This document shows positions 19,112-27,438 of a stretch of 64,000 nucleotides of DNA, piece after piece (within the stretch, counting starts at the first letter, position 1; the number at the start of each line of letters is the position of its first letter). Source of the DNA: Micromonospora cathayae (GTDB lineage Bacteria > Actinomycetota > Actinomycetes > Mycobacteriales > Micromonosporaceae); assembly GCF_028993575.1 (NCBI RefSeq), contig NZ_CP118615.1:1488001-1552000 (forward strand), written 5' to 3'. The notes below the pieces were generated by a model, which saw only the letters and a program-made list of their open reading frames with translations, had not been told where the DNA came from and searched no databases. Made by a program: the position numbers and the translations under genes.

Positions 19112-19128
19112 CACGGGTGGGGCGGGGG

Positions 19129-19158
19129 TTATCCACAGGGCGGGGTGGGTTGTCCACA
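19129..19158. promoter_or_regulatory. two DnaA-box-like nonamers
   Basis: TTATCCACA at 19129-19137 (the E. coli consensus) and TTGTCCACA at 19150-19158 (the Streptomyces-preferred form), in the same orientation, 21 bp apart, just upstream of the nuclease-like gene. Each is followed by ggg. Confidence 0.5.
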
Positions 19159-19199
19159 GGGGGTCGTGTGGGCGCGGGTCGGGCGCGAGGGTGGAAGGC

Positions 19200-20132
19200 A
19201 TGGATGCCTTCACCGTGGTGCGGCGGGTCGCGCAGGGTCGTGACGGGGTCGTGACGTTGGCTCAGGCGCAGCAGGCCGGCCTGAGTGCACACGAGATCCA
19301 CCGACTCTGCCGGGCCGGCCGTTGGCGGGTGGTGGCCCGGGGAAGCTACCTGGTGGACGCCGACCGGTACGACGACGTTCCGCGCCGCGCACGTGTCCGG
19401 GCCGCGGTGACGTCCTTCGGGCGGTACGCGGTCGCGGTGCTCGGGACGGCCGCCGAGCTGCACGGAATCGCCGGCCTGGCACGTACGGACGAGATTCACC
19501 TCTCCCTGCCGGGTCCGGCGGCGAGGCCGGCCCGGGCGGCGCATCCCGAGGTGATGGTGCACCAGTTGGTGATCGAGCCGGGGCAGGTCGGTCAGGTGTA
19601 CGGAATTCCCGCCACCGACCCGGTCCGGACCGTCGCCGACCTGGCGCTGCGGACGGACCGTTTCACCGCCGTGTCCCTGCTCGACTCGGCGGTGAACCAG
19701 CAGTTCATGACCGCCGACGACATGCTCGTGATCCCTCGCCTGCTCGGTCGGCGACGAGGGGCCGTGGCGGCACGTCTGTGCCTGGCCGAGGCGGACGGCC
19801 GGGCCCAGTCCCCGTTGGAGACGCGGGTCAGGCTGCGCTGCGTGGACGGCCGGGTCCCGCCGGACGATCTCCAGGTCGAGGTGCGTGACGACGACGGCTA
19901 CCTGCTGGGGGTCGGTGATCTGGGGTGGCGGGCTCGGAGAGTTCTGGCGGAGGCGGACGGCCGGGGGCCGCATGCTGCCCCGGAGGCGGTCTTCGCCGAC
20001 CGCCGTCGACAGAACCGCCTGGTCAACGCCGGCTGGACGGTCCTCCGTTTCACCTGGCAGGACACACTGCACCCGGCCTACGTCCCGGACACCGTCCGAC
20101 AAGCCCTCCGCACCCCACCTCCGCCCCGTTGA
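19200..20132 (+). CDS. AbiEi-like winged-helix plus DUF559 (Vsr/PD-(D/E)XK-like) protein
   Basis: 310 aa from ATG 19200 (gtggaagg upstream). The N-terminal ~60 residues (GVVTLAQAQQAGLSAHEIHRL..GRW..V..GSYLV) match the winged-helix start of type IV antitoxin AbiEi-like proteins. The C-terminus resembles DUF559: GVGDLGW, VLAEADGR and DRRRQNRLVNAGWTVLRFTW, so the acidic D...ExD set of the endonuclease fold seems present. Such genes are common solitary genes in actinobacteria, with unknown function. The stop codon lies within inverted-repeat element B, and DnaA-box-like sites lie upstream. Confidence 0.75.
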   Translation: MDAFTVVRRVAQGRDGVVTLAQAQQAGLSAHEIHRLCRAGRWRVVARGSYLVDADRYDDVPRRARVRAAVTSFGRYAVAVLGTAAELHGIAGLARTDEIHLSLPGPAARPARAAHPEVMVHQLVIEPGQVGQVYGIPATDPVRTVADLALRTDRFTAVSLLDSAVNQQFMTADDMLVIPRLLGRRRGAVAARLCLAEADGRAQSPLETRVRLRCVDGRVPPDDLQVEVRDDDGYLLGVGDLGWRARRVLAEADGRGPHAAPEAVFADRRRQNRLVNAGWTVLRFTWQDTLHPAYVPDTVRQALRTPPPPR

Positions 20133-20203
20133 CCATGAAGTTGGTGGCGCGACACGCCGACGCGTAGGACAACAACTTCATGATCAACGGGGCGGAGGTG
20201 GGG
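20113..20203. repeat. inverted-repeat element B (34-bp arms)
   Basis: Arms 20113-20146 and 20170-20203 pair with two mismatches around a 23-nt loop. The inner part repeats the ttgaccatgaagttg core of element A; the outer part extends into ccgcccc. It contains the stop codon of the DUF559-like gene and ends 19 bp before the purD start. Confidence 0.8.
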
Positions 20204-20222
20204 GTCGGTAGGATCGGGGGTC

Positions 20223-21470
20223 GTGCGGGTACTTCTTGTGGGTGGTGGGGGGCGGGAGCATGCGCTCGCGCTCGGGTTGGCTGCCGATCCGTCGGTGGCG
20301 CGGCTGATCGCGGCACCGGGGAATCCGGGGATCGCGGGGGTGGCGGAGCTGCGGCAGGTGGACGTCACCGATCCGGCCGCCGTGGCCGCGTTGGCCGTGG
20401 AGAACGCCGTCGACCTGGTGGTGATCGGCCCGGAGGCCCCGCTGGTCGCCGGGGTCGCCGACGCGGTACGCGCCAAGGGCGTCGCCTGCTTCGGGCCGTC
20501 CGCCGAGGCCGCCCGGCTGGAGGGTTCCAAGACGTTCGCCAAGGACGTGATGACCGCCGCCGCGGTGCCCACCGCGCGGGCGTACACCTGCACCGACGAG
20601 GCGGAGACCGCGAAGGCGCTGGACGAGTTCGGCCCGCCGTACGTGGTGAAGAACGACGGACTGGCCGCCGGCAAGGGCGTGGTGGTCACCGAAGACCGGG
20701 CCGCCGCGCTGGCCCACGCCGCCGAGTGCGGACGGGTGGTGGTCGAGGAGTACCTCGCCGGCCCGGAGGTGTCGCTGTTCGTGGTGACCGACGGCGAGGC
20801 GGCGGTGCCGCTCCTGCCGGCGCAGGACTTCAAGCGGGTCGGTGACGGCGACACCGGTCCCAACACCGGCGGCATGGGGGCGTACGCGCCACTGCCCTGG
20901 GCTCCGTCCGGCCTGGTGGACGAGGTGATGGCGGACGTCGTGCACCCGACGCTGGTCGAGATGCGCCGCCGGGGTACCCCGTTCGCCGGTCTCCTCTACG
21001 TCGGGTTGGCGATCACCGCGGCCGGGCCCCGGGTGATCGAGTTCAACGCCCGCTTCGGTGACCCGGAGACCCAGGTGGTGCTCGCCCTGCTCGAGTCACC
21101 GCTCGGCGGGCTGCTGCACGCGGCGGCCACCGGCACCCTCGCCGCACATCCGCCGCTGCGGTGGCGGGACGGGTCCGCGGTGACCGTGGTGGTCGCCGCC
21201 GAGAACTACCCGGGCAGCCCGCGTACCGGGGACGTGATCACCGGCGGTGAGCTTCCGGGCGTGATTCACGCCGGCACCCGTCGGGGCGAGGACGGCAGTC
21301 TGCGTTCGGCCGGTGGCCGGGTGCTCTGTGCCACGGCCACCGGTGCCGACCTGGCCACCGCCCGGGACGCGGCGTACGCGCTGGTCGACTCGGTCGAGTT
21401 GGCCGGCTCGCACCACCGGCGGGACATCGCGGCGGCAGCCGTCCGGGGGGAGATCCACCTACCGAGGTGA
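20223..21470 (+). CDS. purD: phosphoribosylamine-glycine ligase (GAR synthetase)
   Basis: 415 aa from GTG 20223. Second step of purine synthesis: ATP-dependent ligation of glycine to phosphoribosylamine. ATP-grasp features seen: N-domain VLLVGGGGREHALALGL, GPEAPLVAGVAD, the central KNDGLAAGKGVVV, EEYLAGPEVSLFVVTDG, GDTGPNTGGMGAYAP and FNARFGDPETQVVL. The start is only 19 bp from inverted-repeat element B, so that structure falls in the leader if transcription starts upstream. Confidence 0.95.
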   Translation: MRVLLVGGGGREHALALGLAADPSVARLIAAPGNPGIAGVAELRQVDVTDPAAVAALAVENAVDLVVIGPEAPLVAGVADAVRAKGVACFGPSAEAARLEGSKTFAKDVMTAAAVPTARAYTCTDEAETAKALDEFGPPYVVKNDGLAAGKGVVVTEDRAAALAHAAECGRVVVEEYLAGPEVSLFVVTDGEAAVPLLPAQDFKRVGDGDTGPNTGGMGAYAPLPWAPSGLVDEVMADVVHPTLVEMRRRGTPFAGLLYVGLAITAAGPRVIEFNARFGDPETQVVLALLESPLGGLLHAAATGTLAAHPPLRWRDGSAVTVVVAAENYPGSPRTGDVITGGELPGVIHAGTRRGEDGSLRSAGGRVLCATATGADLATARDAAYALVDSVELAGSHHRRDIAAAAVRGEIHLPR

Positions 21471-21521
21471 ACGTCGGCGAGCAGCAGGGACCGGTCCGGC
21501 GGTCGAGCTGGCCGGCGGCGG

Positions 21522-23048
21522 TCAGCGGGGGCGGGTCATCCGGTCCAGCAGGTTGGCGGTGGCCCGTTGGATCCGTTCGTCCCGGTGGCCGGCACGGTCG
21601 AGGGCCATCGTCCAGTACAGCGTGGCGGCGGCGAAGACCACCCCACCCTGTGGGGTCTCGTAGACGTGGGTGTTCTGTACCCGCCACAGCCCGGCCCGGT
21701 TCTGGTACGCGCTGGCGCTGAGCGTCGTACCGGTGCCGCCGACCGGCTCCGGGTAGCCTGCGGTGCGGCCGTCGGCTTCGCCACCGACCAGGGCGGGAAT
21801 CCGGTCGCCGTCGGCCAGCCCGGTGCCGGCCCAGAACCAGTGTCCGGCCGAGCTGACCACCAGCGGCTGCGGGGTGGGGACGATGCCGTTGTACTGGACG
21901 CCGAGCAGTCCCTGTTCGGCGGTGCTGCCGTCCGGGGCGACGCTGCGCCAGTAGGTGGTCGGGCCGGCGGCGTCCGACCACGGGTCCGGTGACGTCTTGT
22001 GGCAGGTGAGCAGCCGGGCGGGGCGTCCGTCCGCCGTCGACCGGAGCCGGACGTGCCAGTAGACGCTGTTCGCGGCGAGGAAGGCCAGGCTGGTCCCGGC
22101 GGTCACCGCGCGTTCCGCCGCGAGGCGCATGGGCCGTGACCAGTATTCGTCGTGTCCGCTGAAGACGATGCCCCGGTACCGGGCCGGGTCGAGCCGGCCG
22201 AGGTGCAGGTCCTCGCTGGTGGCGTAGGTGACGTCGTAGTTGTTGCGTTCCGCCCACCGGATGAAGTCGTGGTCCCGGTCGAGGTGCTTGGGCCAGCCCT
22301 GGTGGGCGTACGGGCGGTCGAACGAGACCTCCAGGGCGCGCCGGTCGTAGTCCAGCATCCCGGCGCGGTACCCGTAGTAGAGACTCCGGCCGGAGACCTG
22401 GTCCATCGGCCACTGGTTGTACGCCTGGTAGGTGGTGAAGGGCAGGACCACGCAGAGCGCGGCGGCCCGCCGGTCGTCCCGGACCACGAAGGGGGTGTAG
22501 CCGCGCCAGCCGTCGGCCGAGGTGAAGATCGCCTGGTAGAGGCCGGAAATCCAGTCGTCGGGGATGCGCAGGGTCCAGGAGACCGGCCAGCGGCAGACCA
22601 GCGTCCCGGTGCGCGGGTCGGGGGCGGGCACCGGTGCCGGTCGTCCGGTCAGCTCCGAACTCGTCAGCAGCTCCCGGGCGCCGGCCCCGTCGTACCAACC
22701 GAGGCGGACGATCGAGATCCGGTACGCCCCGGCGGGCTGGACCGCGACATGGAAGTCGATGGTCTGGCCGTGCGCGACGCTGGTCACCGAGGCGTACCCC
22801 TGGATCTGGCGGTGGCGGTCGTCGACGCCCGGCCGGCGGTCGTCGGTGGGCGGCCAGGGCCGGCCGGCGGACCTGTTCTCCTGCTCGACCGGGGTGGGGG
22901 TCGGGGTGGGGGCTCCCCACCGGTCCCGGACGGTCTCGGCGCGCCGGGCCGTCGGGTTCGGCCAGAGGGCGCCGGCGGTGGCTGCGGTGGCTGCGGACGC
23001 GCCGAAGGTGAGCAGGCCGAGGGCCCGACGCCGACGCACACCTGCCAT
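21522..23048 (-). CDS. secreted N,N-dimethylformamidase beta-subunit-like protein
   Basis: About 508 aa from ATG 23048 with ggaggag; a TTG at 23066 is less likely. The N-terminus MAGVRRRRALGLLTFGASAATAATAG is an export signal, perhaps Tat-type although only Arg-rich and not a full twin-Arg box. The mature part has the features of the DMFase-beta C-terminal-domain family: IDFHVAVQPAGAYRISIVRLGWYDG, a VVLPFTTYQAYNQWP motif, YDRRALEVSFDRPY and VFSGHDEYWSRPMR. Family members in actinobacteria are mostly of unknown substrate. A Thr-Pro linker follows the signal. Confidence 0.78.
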   Translation of the reverse strand: MAGVRRRRALGLLTFGASAATAATAGALWPNPTARRAETVRDRWGAPTPTPTPVEQENRSAGRPWPPTDDRRPGVDDRHRQIQGYASVTSVAHGQTIDFHVAVQPAGAYRISIVRLGWYDGAGARELLTSSELTGRPAPVPAPDPRTGTLVCRWPVSWTLRIPDDWISGLYQAIFTSADGWRGYTPFVVRDDRRAAALCVVLPFTTYQAYNQWPMDQVSGRSLYYGYRAGMLDYDRRALEVSFDRPYAHQGWPKHLDRDHDFIRWAERNNYDVTYATSEDLHLGRLDPARYRGIVFSGHDEYWSRPMRLAAERAVTAGTSLAFLAANSVYWHVRLRSTADGRPARLLTCHKTSPDPWSDAAGPTTYWRSVAPDGSTAEQGLLGVQYNGIVPTPQPLVVSSAGHWFWAGTGLADGDRIPALVGGEADGRTAGYPEPVGGTGTTLSASAYQNRAGLWRVQNTHVYETPQGGVVFAAATLYWTMALDRAGHRDERIQRATANLLDRMTRPR

Positions 23049-23127
23049 GGGCGGCTCCTCCTGCAAGCGGTACAGAGGGGGAAGAAAGCGCCCGAAGATA
23101 CCACTGTGGACGGTGGTGACCGCCGTC

Positions 23128-24729
23128 TCAGTCGTAGTGGCTGCGCAGCTCCCGGGCCAGGACCTTACCGGTGGCGTTGCGCGGCAGATGGCTCACGAAG
23201 ATCACGTCCCGGGGTACGGAGAACCGGGCCAGGTGGTGCCGGACGTGGTCGCGGACCGCGTCGGCGTCGAGGGTCCGGTCGGGGTGCAGGCTGAGGAAGG
23301 CGGCGAGCCGCTGGCCGTACTCGTCGTCCGGTACCCCGAGCACCGCGACCTCGCGGACCTCGGGTAGCCGGGCGATCAGGTCCTCCACCTCGGCGGGGAA
23401 GACGTTCTCGCCACCGGAGACGATCATGTCGTCGGCGCGGCCGTCGACGAAGAGCCGCCCGTCGCCGTCGATCCGTCCCAGGTCACCGGTGTCGAGCAGG
23501 CCGTCGTGGCTGGCCCGGCCGGCCCCGGAGGTGTACCCCTCGAAGAGCATCCCGTTGCCGACGAAGATCCGCCCGACCTGCCCGGTCGGGACCGGTCGGC
23601 CCTCGTCGTCGAGGATCGCCAGCCGGGTGCCGTGCGGTGGCCGGCCCGCCGTGGTGGGGTGGGCGCGCAGGTCGGCGGGGGTGGCGATGGAGGCCCAGGA
23701 GACCTCGGTCGAGCCGTACAGGTTGTAGACGACGTCCCCGTAGGCGTCCATGAAGGTGTTGGCCAGCCCGCCGGGCAGCGCCGACCCGCTGACCGCGACC
23801 ACCCGCAGTGGCGGGCGCGGGTGCGGCGGCGGCACCTCCAGCAACCGTTGCAGCATCACCGGTACGGCGAACAGCGCGTCGCAGCGGTGGGCGACGAGCG
23901 CGGCCAGTGTGCCGGCCGGGTCGAACCGGCGGTGCAGCACGATGGTGGCGCGCAGCGCGAACGACACCTGGAGGGCGGCGTACCCCCAGGTGTGGAAGAG
24001 CGGCGCGGCGATCATGATGCGGTTCCGGACGTGCAGCGGGATCGGGTCGATGATCGAGACCAGCGGACCGAAGCCGGTCGGGTTGCGCCGCTGTGCCCCC
24101 TTCGGCGCGCCGGTGGTGCCGGAGGTGAGCACGATGGTCCGGCCGTCCCGGGGCGGCGGGCGCAGCCCGCCCGGTATCGCTCGCCTTCCCCCGGGCCGTG
24201 GCGCACGACCGGCCCCGGCGACCAGTTCGGCGTGCTGTCGTTCGTCGATGCGCCGCACCTCGGCCGGCAGGCCGAGGGTCCGGTCGGTGAACTCGGTGTC
24301 GTGGACCAGCACCCGCAGCCGCTGCTCCCCGGCGACGGTGACCAGCTGGCCGGCGGAGAGCCCGGTGTTGACCAGTACCGCGTCCGCGCCGAGCAGGGTG
24401 GTCGCCACCATGGTCTCGATCAGGCCGGGATGGTTGCGGCCGAGCACCCCGACCCGGTCGCCGGCCCGTACGCCGGCCACCGACCGTAGGCCCCGGGCCA
24501 GCCGCTCGGCCCGGTCGAGCAGGTCGGCGTAGCTGGTCTCCCGGCCGTCCTGGTCGACGACCGCGACGCGGCCGGGATCCCGGGCGGCCGCCTGGCGCAG
24601 CTCCCCGGCGAGGCTGAACCCCCACTTCCGCAGTGCGTTGAGCTGGGCCGCCACCCGGACCGGTGGGCCGGGCGCGAGCAGCCCGCGCCGGATGAGCGTG
24701 GCGACGACGAACGGCAGGTCGGTCGGCAA
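23128..24729 (-). CDS. AMP-forming acyl-CoA synthetase/ligase
   Basis: 533 aa from an unusual TTG start at 24729, with aaggggg about 10 bp upstream; no in-frame ATG or GTG is near. Adenylate-forming motifs are intact: TIVLTSGTTGAPKGA (P-loop), FHTWGYAALQ, YNLYGSTEVSWASI, LLDTGDLGRIDGDGRLFVDGR and the C-terminal PRNATGKVLARE Lys. It activates a carboxylic acid, probably a fatty acid, to acyl-CoA. Neighbouring acyl-CoA dehydrogenase and SCP2 genes support a lipid-degradation cluster, although a 207-bp repeat-bearing gap separates it from them. Confidence 0.88.
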   Translation of the reverse strand: MPTDLPFVVATLIRRGLLAPGPPVRVAAQLNALRKWGFSLAGELRQAAARDPGRVAVVDQDGRETSYADLLDRAERLARGLRSVAGVRAGDRVGVLGRNHPGLIETMVATTLLGADAVLVNTGLSAGQLVTVAGEQRLRVLVHDTEFTDRTLGLPAEVRRIDERQHAELVAGAGRAPRPGGRRAIPGGLRPPPRDGRTIVLTSGTTGAPKGAQRRNPTGFGPLVSIIDPIPLHVRNRIMIAAPLFHTWGYAALQVSFALRATIVLHRRFDPAGTLAALVAHRCDALFAVPVMLQRLLEVPPPHPRPPLRVVAVSGSALPGGLANTFMDAYGDVVYNLYGSTEVSWASIATPADLRAHPTTAGRPPHGTRLAILDDEGRPVPTGQVGRIFVGNGMLFEGYTSGAGRASHDGLLDTGDLGRIDGDGRLFVDGRADDMIVSGGENVFPAEVEDLIARLPEVREVAVLGVPDDEYGQRLAAFLSLHPDRTLDADAVRDHVRHHLARFSVPRDVIFVSHLPRNATGKVLARELRSHYD

Positions 24730-24780
24730 GGGAGTGACCCCCTTCTGGCGTCCGGTGGGTACCGGATGGACCGCTTCCGC

Positions 24781-24828
24781 CGGACCGAGGGCCCGTCGGA
24801 CCGAGGGCCCGTCGGACCGAGGGCCCGT
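24781..24828. repeat. three perfect copies of a 16-bp tandem repeat
   Basis: Unit cggaccgagggcccgt at 24781-24796, 24797-24812 and 24813-24828; degenerate copies continue to about 24920. It fills the gap between the acyl-CoA dehydrogenase stop and the ligase start. Each unit holds a gggccc palindrome. Confidence 0.85.
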
Positions 24829-24936
24829 CGTATCGGCGACTCGGCGCGCCGAGGGCCCGCCGCATCGGCGGTCCAGCGCGCCGAGGGCTCAGCGGACCTT
24901 CGGCTCAGCGTGCCGGCGGGGCAGCGGACCTGCGGT

Positions 24937-26169
24937 TCAGCGGATCTGGACGCCGGAGATGGCGCGGGAGATGACCAGTCGCTGGATCTCCGAGGTGCCC
25001 TCGAAGATGGTGTAGATCTTGGCGTCCCGGTACCAGCGTTCGACCGGGTGGTCGCGGAGGAAACCGGCCCCGCCGAGCAGCTGTACCGCCTTCTCGGTGA
25101 CCGCGACGGCCACCTCGCCCGCCTTCAGCTTGGACATCGAGCCCTCACCGGCGGCGAACGGCTTGTCGTTGCGGCCCATCCAGGAGGCCCGCCAGACCAG
25201 CAGCCGGGCGGCGTCGATCTCCATCTTCATGTCGGCCAGCGCGAACGCGACCGCCTGGTTGGTGATGATCGGCCGACCGAACTGGACCCGTTCCTTGGCG
25301 TACTCCAGGGCGTACTCGTAGGCGGCGCGGGCCACTCCGATCGCCTGCGCGCCGACGGTGGGCCGGGACAGTTCAAAGGTCCGCATCGCGGCCTGGCCGC
25401 CGGAGGAGCGCTGGCCGGAGGAGCGTTGCCCGGAGCGGGCCCGGTCGAGCCGGGCCAGCAGGGCGTCCCGCCCGCCGAGCAGGCAACTGCCCGGTACGCG
25501 TACCTCGTCGAGGAAGACGTCGGCGGTGTGGGATGCGCGCAGCCCGAGTTTGCGCAGCTTGCGGGTGGCGTGCAGCCCTTTCGTTCCGGGCGGTACGACG
25601 AACGCGGCCTGGCCGCGCGAGCCGAGTTCGGGCTCGACCGAGGCGGTGACCACGTGCACGCCGGCGATCCCGCCGTTGGTGGCGTACGCCTTCTGCCCGC
25701 GCAGCACCCACTCGTCGCGGGCCTCGTCGTAGACCGCCCGGGTCCGCATGGCGGCGACGTCGGAGCCGGCCTCGGGTTCGGTGGAGCAGAACGCGGCGAC
25801 GGCCGGGGACTCGGCGTCGCCGAAGCACTGGGGCACCCACTCGACGAGCTGTTCGGGGGTGCCGGAGCCGTAGATGGCGGCGACGGCGAGGGAGGTGCCG
25901 AAGATGCTGAGCCCGATGCCGGCGTCACCCCAGAAGAGTTCTTCGCTGGCGATCGGGAGGGAGAGGCCGGTGGGGTCACCCCAGCAGGTGACGAGGAACT
26001 CGAAGCCGTAGAGGCCGACCTTGGCCGCCTCGGTGATGACCGGCCAGGGGGTTTCCTCGCGTTCGTCCCACTCGGCCGCGGCCGGGCGCACGACCTCAGC
26101 GGCGAAGCCGTGCACCCAGTCGCGGAGGTCCCGCTGTTCCTCGTTCAGGTCGAGCGAGAACTCGGCCAT
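24937..26169 (-). CDS. acyl-CoA dehydrogenase
   Basis: 410 aa from ATG 26169, only 2 bp after the SCP2-gene stop. FAD-dependent alpha,beta-dehydrogenation of an acyl-CoA thioester. Seen: CSTEPEAGSDVAAMRTRA (FAD/substrate loop), KAYATNGGIAGVHVV, the YEYALEYAKERVQFGRPI helix, VQLLGGAGFLRDHPVERWYRDAK and the catalytic-Glu loop YTIFEGTSEIQRLVI. A low-complexity SGQRSSGQRSSGG insert (DNA about 25400-25440) sits between strand and helical domains and is probably a recent duplication. Confidence 0.93.
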   Translation of the reverse strand: MAEFSLDLNEEQRDLRDWVHGFAAEVVRPAAAEWDEREETPWPVITEAAKVGLYGFEFLVTCWGDPTGLSLPIASEELFWGDAGIGLSIFGTSLAVAAIYGSGTPEQLVEWVPQCFGDAESPAVAAFCSTEPEAGSDVAAMRTRAVYDEARDEWVLRGQKAYATNGGIAGVHVVTASVEPELGSRGQAAFVVPPGTKGLHATRKLRKLGLRASHTADVFLDEVRVPGSCLLGGRDALLARLDRARSGQRSSGQRSSGGQAAMRTFELSRPTVGAQAIGVARAAYEYALEYAKERVQFGRPIITNQAVAFALADMKMEIDAARLLVWRASWMGRNDKPFAAGEGSMSKLKAGEVAVAVTEKAVQLLGGAGFLRDHPVERWYRDAKIYTIFEGTSEIQRLVISRAISGVQIR

Positions 26170-26171
26170 GG

Positions 26172-26624
26172 TCAGGCCTTGGGGATGTCGAACAGGTTGG
26201 GGATGTTGGCGGCCAGGCCCAGGTCGCCCTTGGCCTTGAGCTTGCCGGTCATGAACATCATGGCCGGGTTGCCGTTGCCGGAGACGATCTTGAGGAACTC
26301 GACCGGCCCGAGGGTCAGGCTCAGCTTCGGGTCCCGCTGCGGGGTCGGGTTGACCACGCAGGTGCCGTTCTCGATGACGACCTCGTAGGTGTCGGTCGCC
26401 CCGCCGGGGCCGCCGGTGATGTTCCAGTGCAGGACGGCGTTGGTGGAGCCGGCCTTCTCCGGCCGGAAGATCGTCGGCATCCGGTTGAAGACCTCGTCGA
26501 GGATCTTGCCCCGGTGCTCGCCCGCCATGATCTCGGCGATCTGCTTGTCCGGCGTGGACTTGACCAGCTTGGCGAACTCCTTGGGGCCGACCGACGCGAA
26601 CGTGGCCGGGTCGAACTCAGTCAT
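26172..26624 (-). CDS. SCP2 sterol-binding domain protein
   Basis: 150 aa from ATG 26624. A single SCP2-like lipid-binding fold with GATDTYEVVIENGTCVVNPTPQRDPKLSLTLGPVEFLKIVSG and GKLKAKGDLGLAANIPNLFDIP visible. First gene of the minus-strand lipid cluster, divergent from the TetR gene across a palindrome. Probably carries or presents hydrophobic acyl substrates. Confidence 0.88.
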   Translation of the reverse strand: MTEFDPATFASVGPKEFAKLVKSTPDKQIAEIMAGEHRGKILDEVFNRMPTIFRPEKAGSTNAVLHWNITGGPGGATDTYEVVIENGTCVVNPTPQRDPKLSLTLGPVEFLKIVSGNGNPAMMFMTGKLKAKGDLGLAANIPNLFDIPKA

Positions 26625-26652
26625 GGGGCTACCTTCCGGACGGATCGACTTG

Positions 26653-26690
26653 CCTACTCTGGCGTAACCTTACGCACGGGTAGGTATGCT
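26653..26690 (+). promoter_or_regulatory. 32-bp interrupted palindrome and -10 box between the TetR gene and the lipid cluster
   Basis: Symmetric pattern cctac-N4-gcgtaa-cc-ttacgc-N4-gtagg at 26653-26684, likely the TetR operator. It abuts TATGCT (26685-26690), which lies 7 bp before GTG 26697 and would give a leaderless TetR transcript. Confidence 0.6.
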
Positions 26691-26696
26691 CGCAAG

Positions 26697-27344
26697 GTGT
26701 CCAGCCCACCCACCCCGCCCGCCTTCCGCCGGCTGCCCCGGGCCGTCCGCGAGCAGCAGATGCTCGACGCGGCCGTGCGAGCCTTCTCACGCAGGGGATT
26801 CCATGCTGCCAGCATGGACGAGATCGCCGAGGACGCCGGCATCTCCAAACCGATGGTGTACGCCTATCTCGGCACGAAGGAAGAACTCTTCGTGGCCTGC
26901 CTGCACCGGGAGGGCACCCGGATGGTGGAGGCGATCGCCGGGGCGGCCGCCCCCGACCTGCCCGCCGACGAGCGGCTCTGGCGGGGGCTGCGGGCCTTCT
27001 TCGGGTTCGTCGGCCGGCACCGCGACGGCTGGGTCGTGCTCTACCGGCAGGCCCGGGGCGAGCAGCCGTTCGCCCGGGAACTCGCCACCATGCGCGGCAA
27101 GCTGGTCGAGGTGGTCGCCGGCATGCTCGACCACGCGCTGCGCGCCCGGGGCCGCGAGGTCCGCGAAACCGACCTGGAAGTGGTCGCGTACGCGCTGGTC
27201 GGGGCGAGCGAGTCGCTGGCCGACTGGCTCGCCGACCACCCCGAGGCGGACCCGGAGAAGACCGCCACCCGGATGATGAACGTCGCCTGGCTGGGCGCGG
27301 ACCAACTCCTGCGCGGCATCACCTGGCGGCCCACCGACCGGTGA
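26697..27344 (+). CDS. TetR-family regulator
   Basis: 215 aa from GTG 26697. N-terminal HTH: REQQMLDAAVRAFSRRGFHAASMDEIAEDAGISKPMVYAYLGTKEELF region (residues about 18-60), followed by an all-helical ligand-binding domain. Divergent from the SCP2/acyl-CoA dehydrogenase genes with a dyad in the 72-bp gap, so it most likely represses those genes and itself, with an acyl-CoA or related lipid as inducer (inference). No Shine-Dalgarno is seen; the transcript may be leaderless. Confidence 0.88.
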   Translation: MSSPPTPPAFRRLPRAVREQQMLDAAVRAFSRRGFHAASMDEIAEDAGISKPMVYAYLGTKEELFVACLHREGTRMVEAIAGAAAPDLPADERLWRGLRAFFGFVGRHRDGWVVLYRQARGEQPFARELATMRGKLVEVVAGMLDHALRARGREVRETDLEVVAYALVGASESLADWLADHPEADPEKTATRMMNVAWLGADQLLRGITWRPTDR

Positions 27345-27438
27345 GCAGGCCCGCCCCGGGTGCGGGCACCGGGAGCACCGGTGCGGCACGGCCGCCCAGA
27401 GTCGCCCGTGGGGTACGGCTGCCGGGAGTGTCGGTGGG

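Noticed and set aside
19129..19158. Chromosomal origin
   Set aside because: Only two DnaA-box-like sites, and no dnaA, dnaN or AT-rich unwinding region nearby.
19200..20132. Transposase between inverted repeats
   Set aside because: The sequence fits an AbiEi/DUF559 build, no DDE or Y1 motif is visible and target-site duplications were not found.
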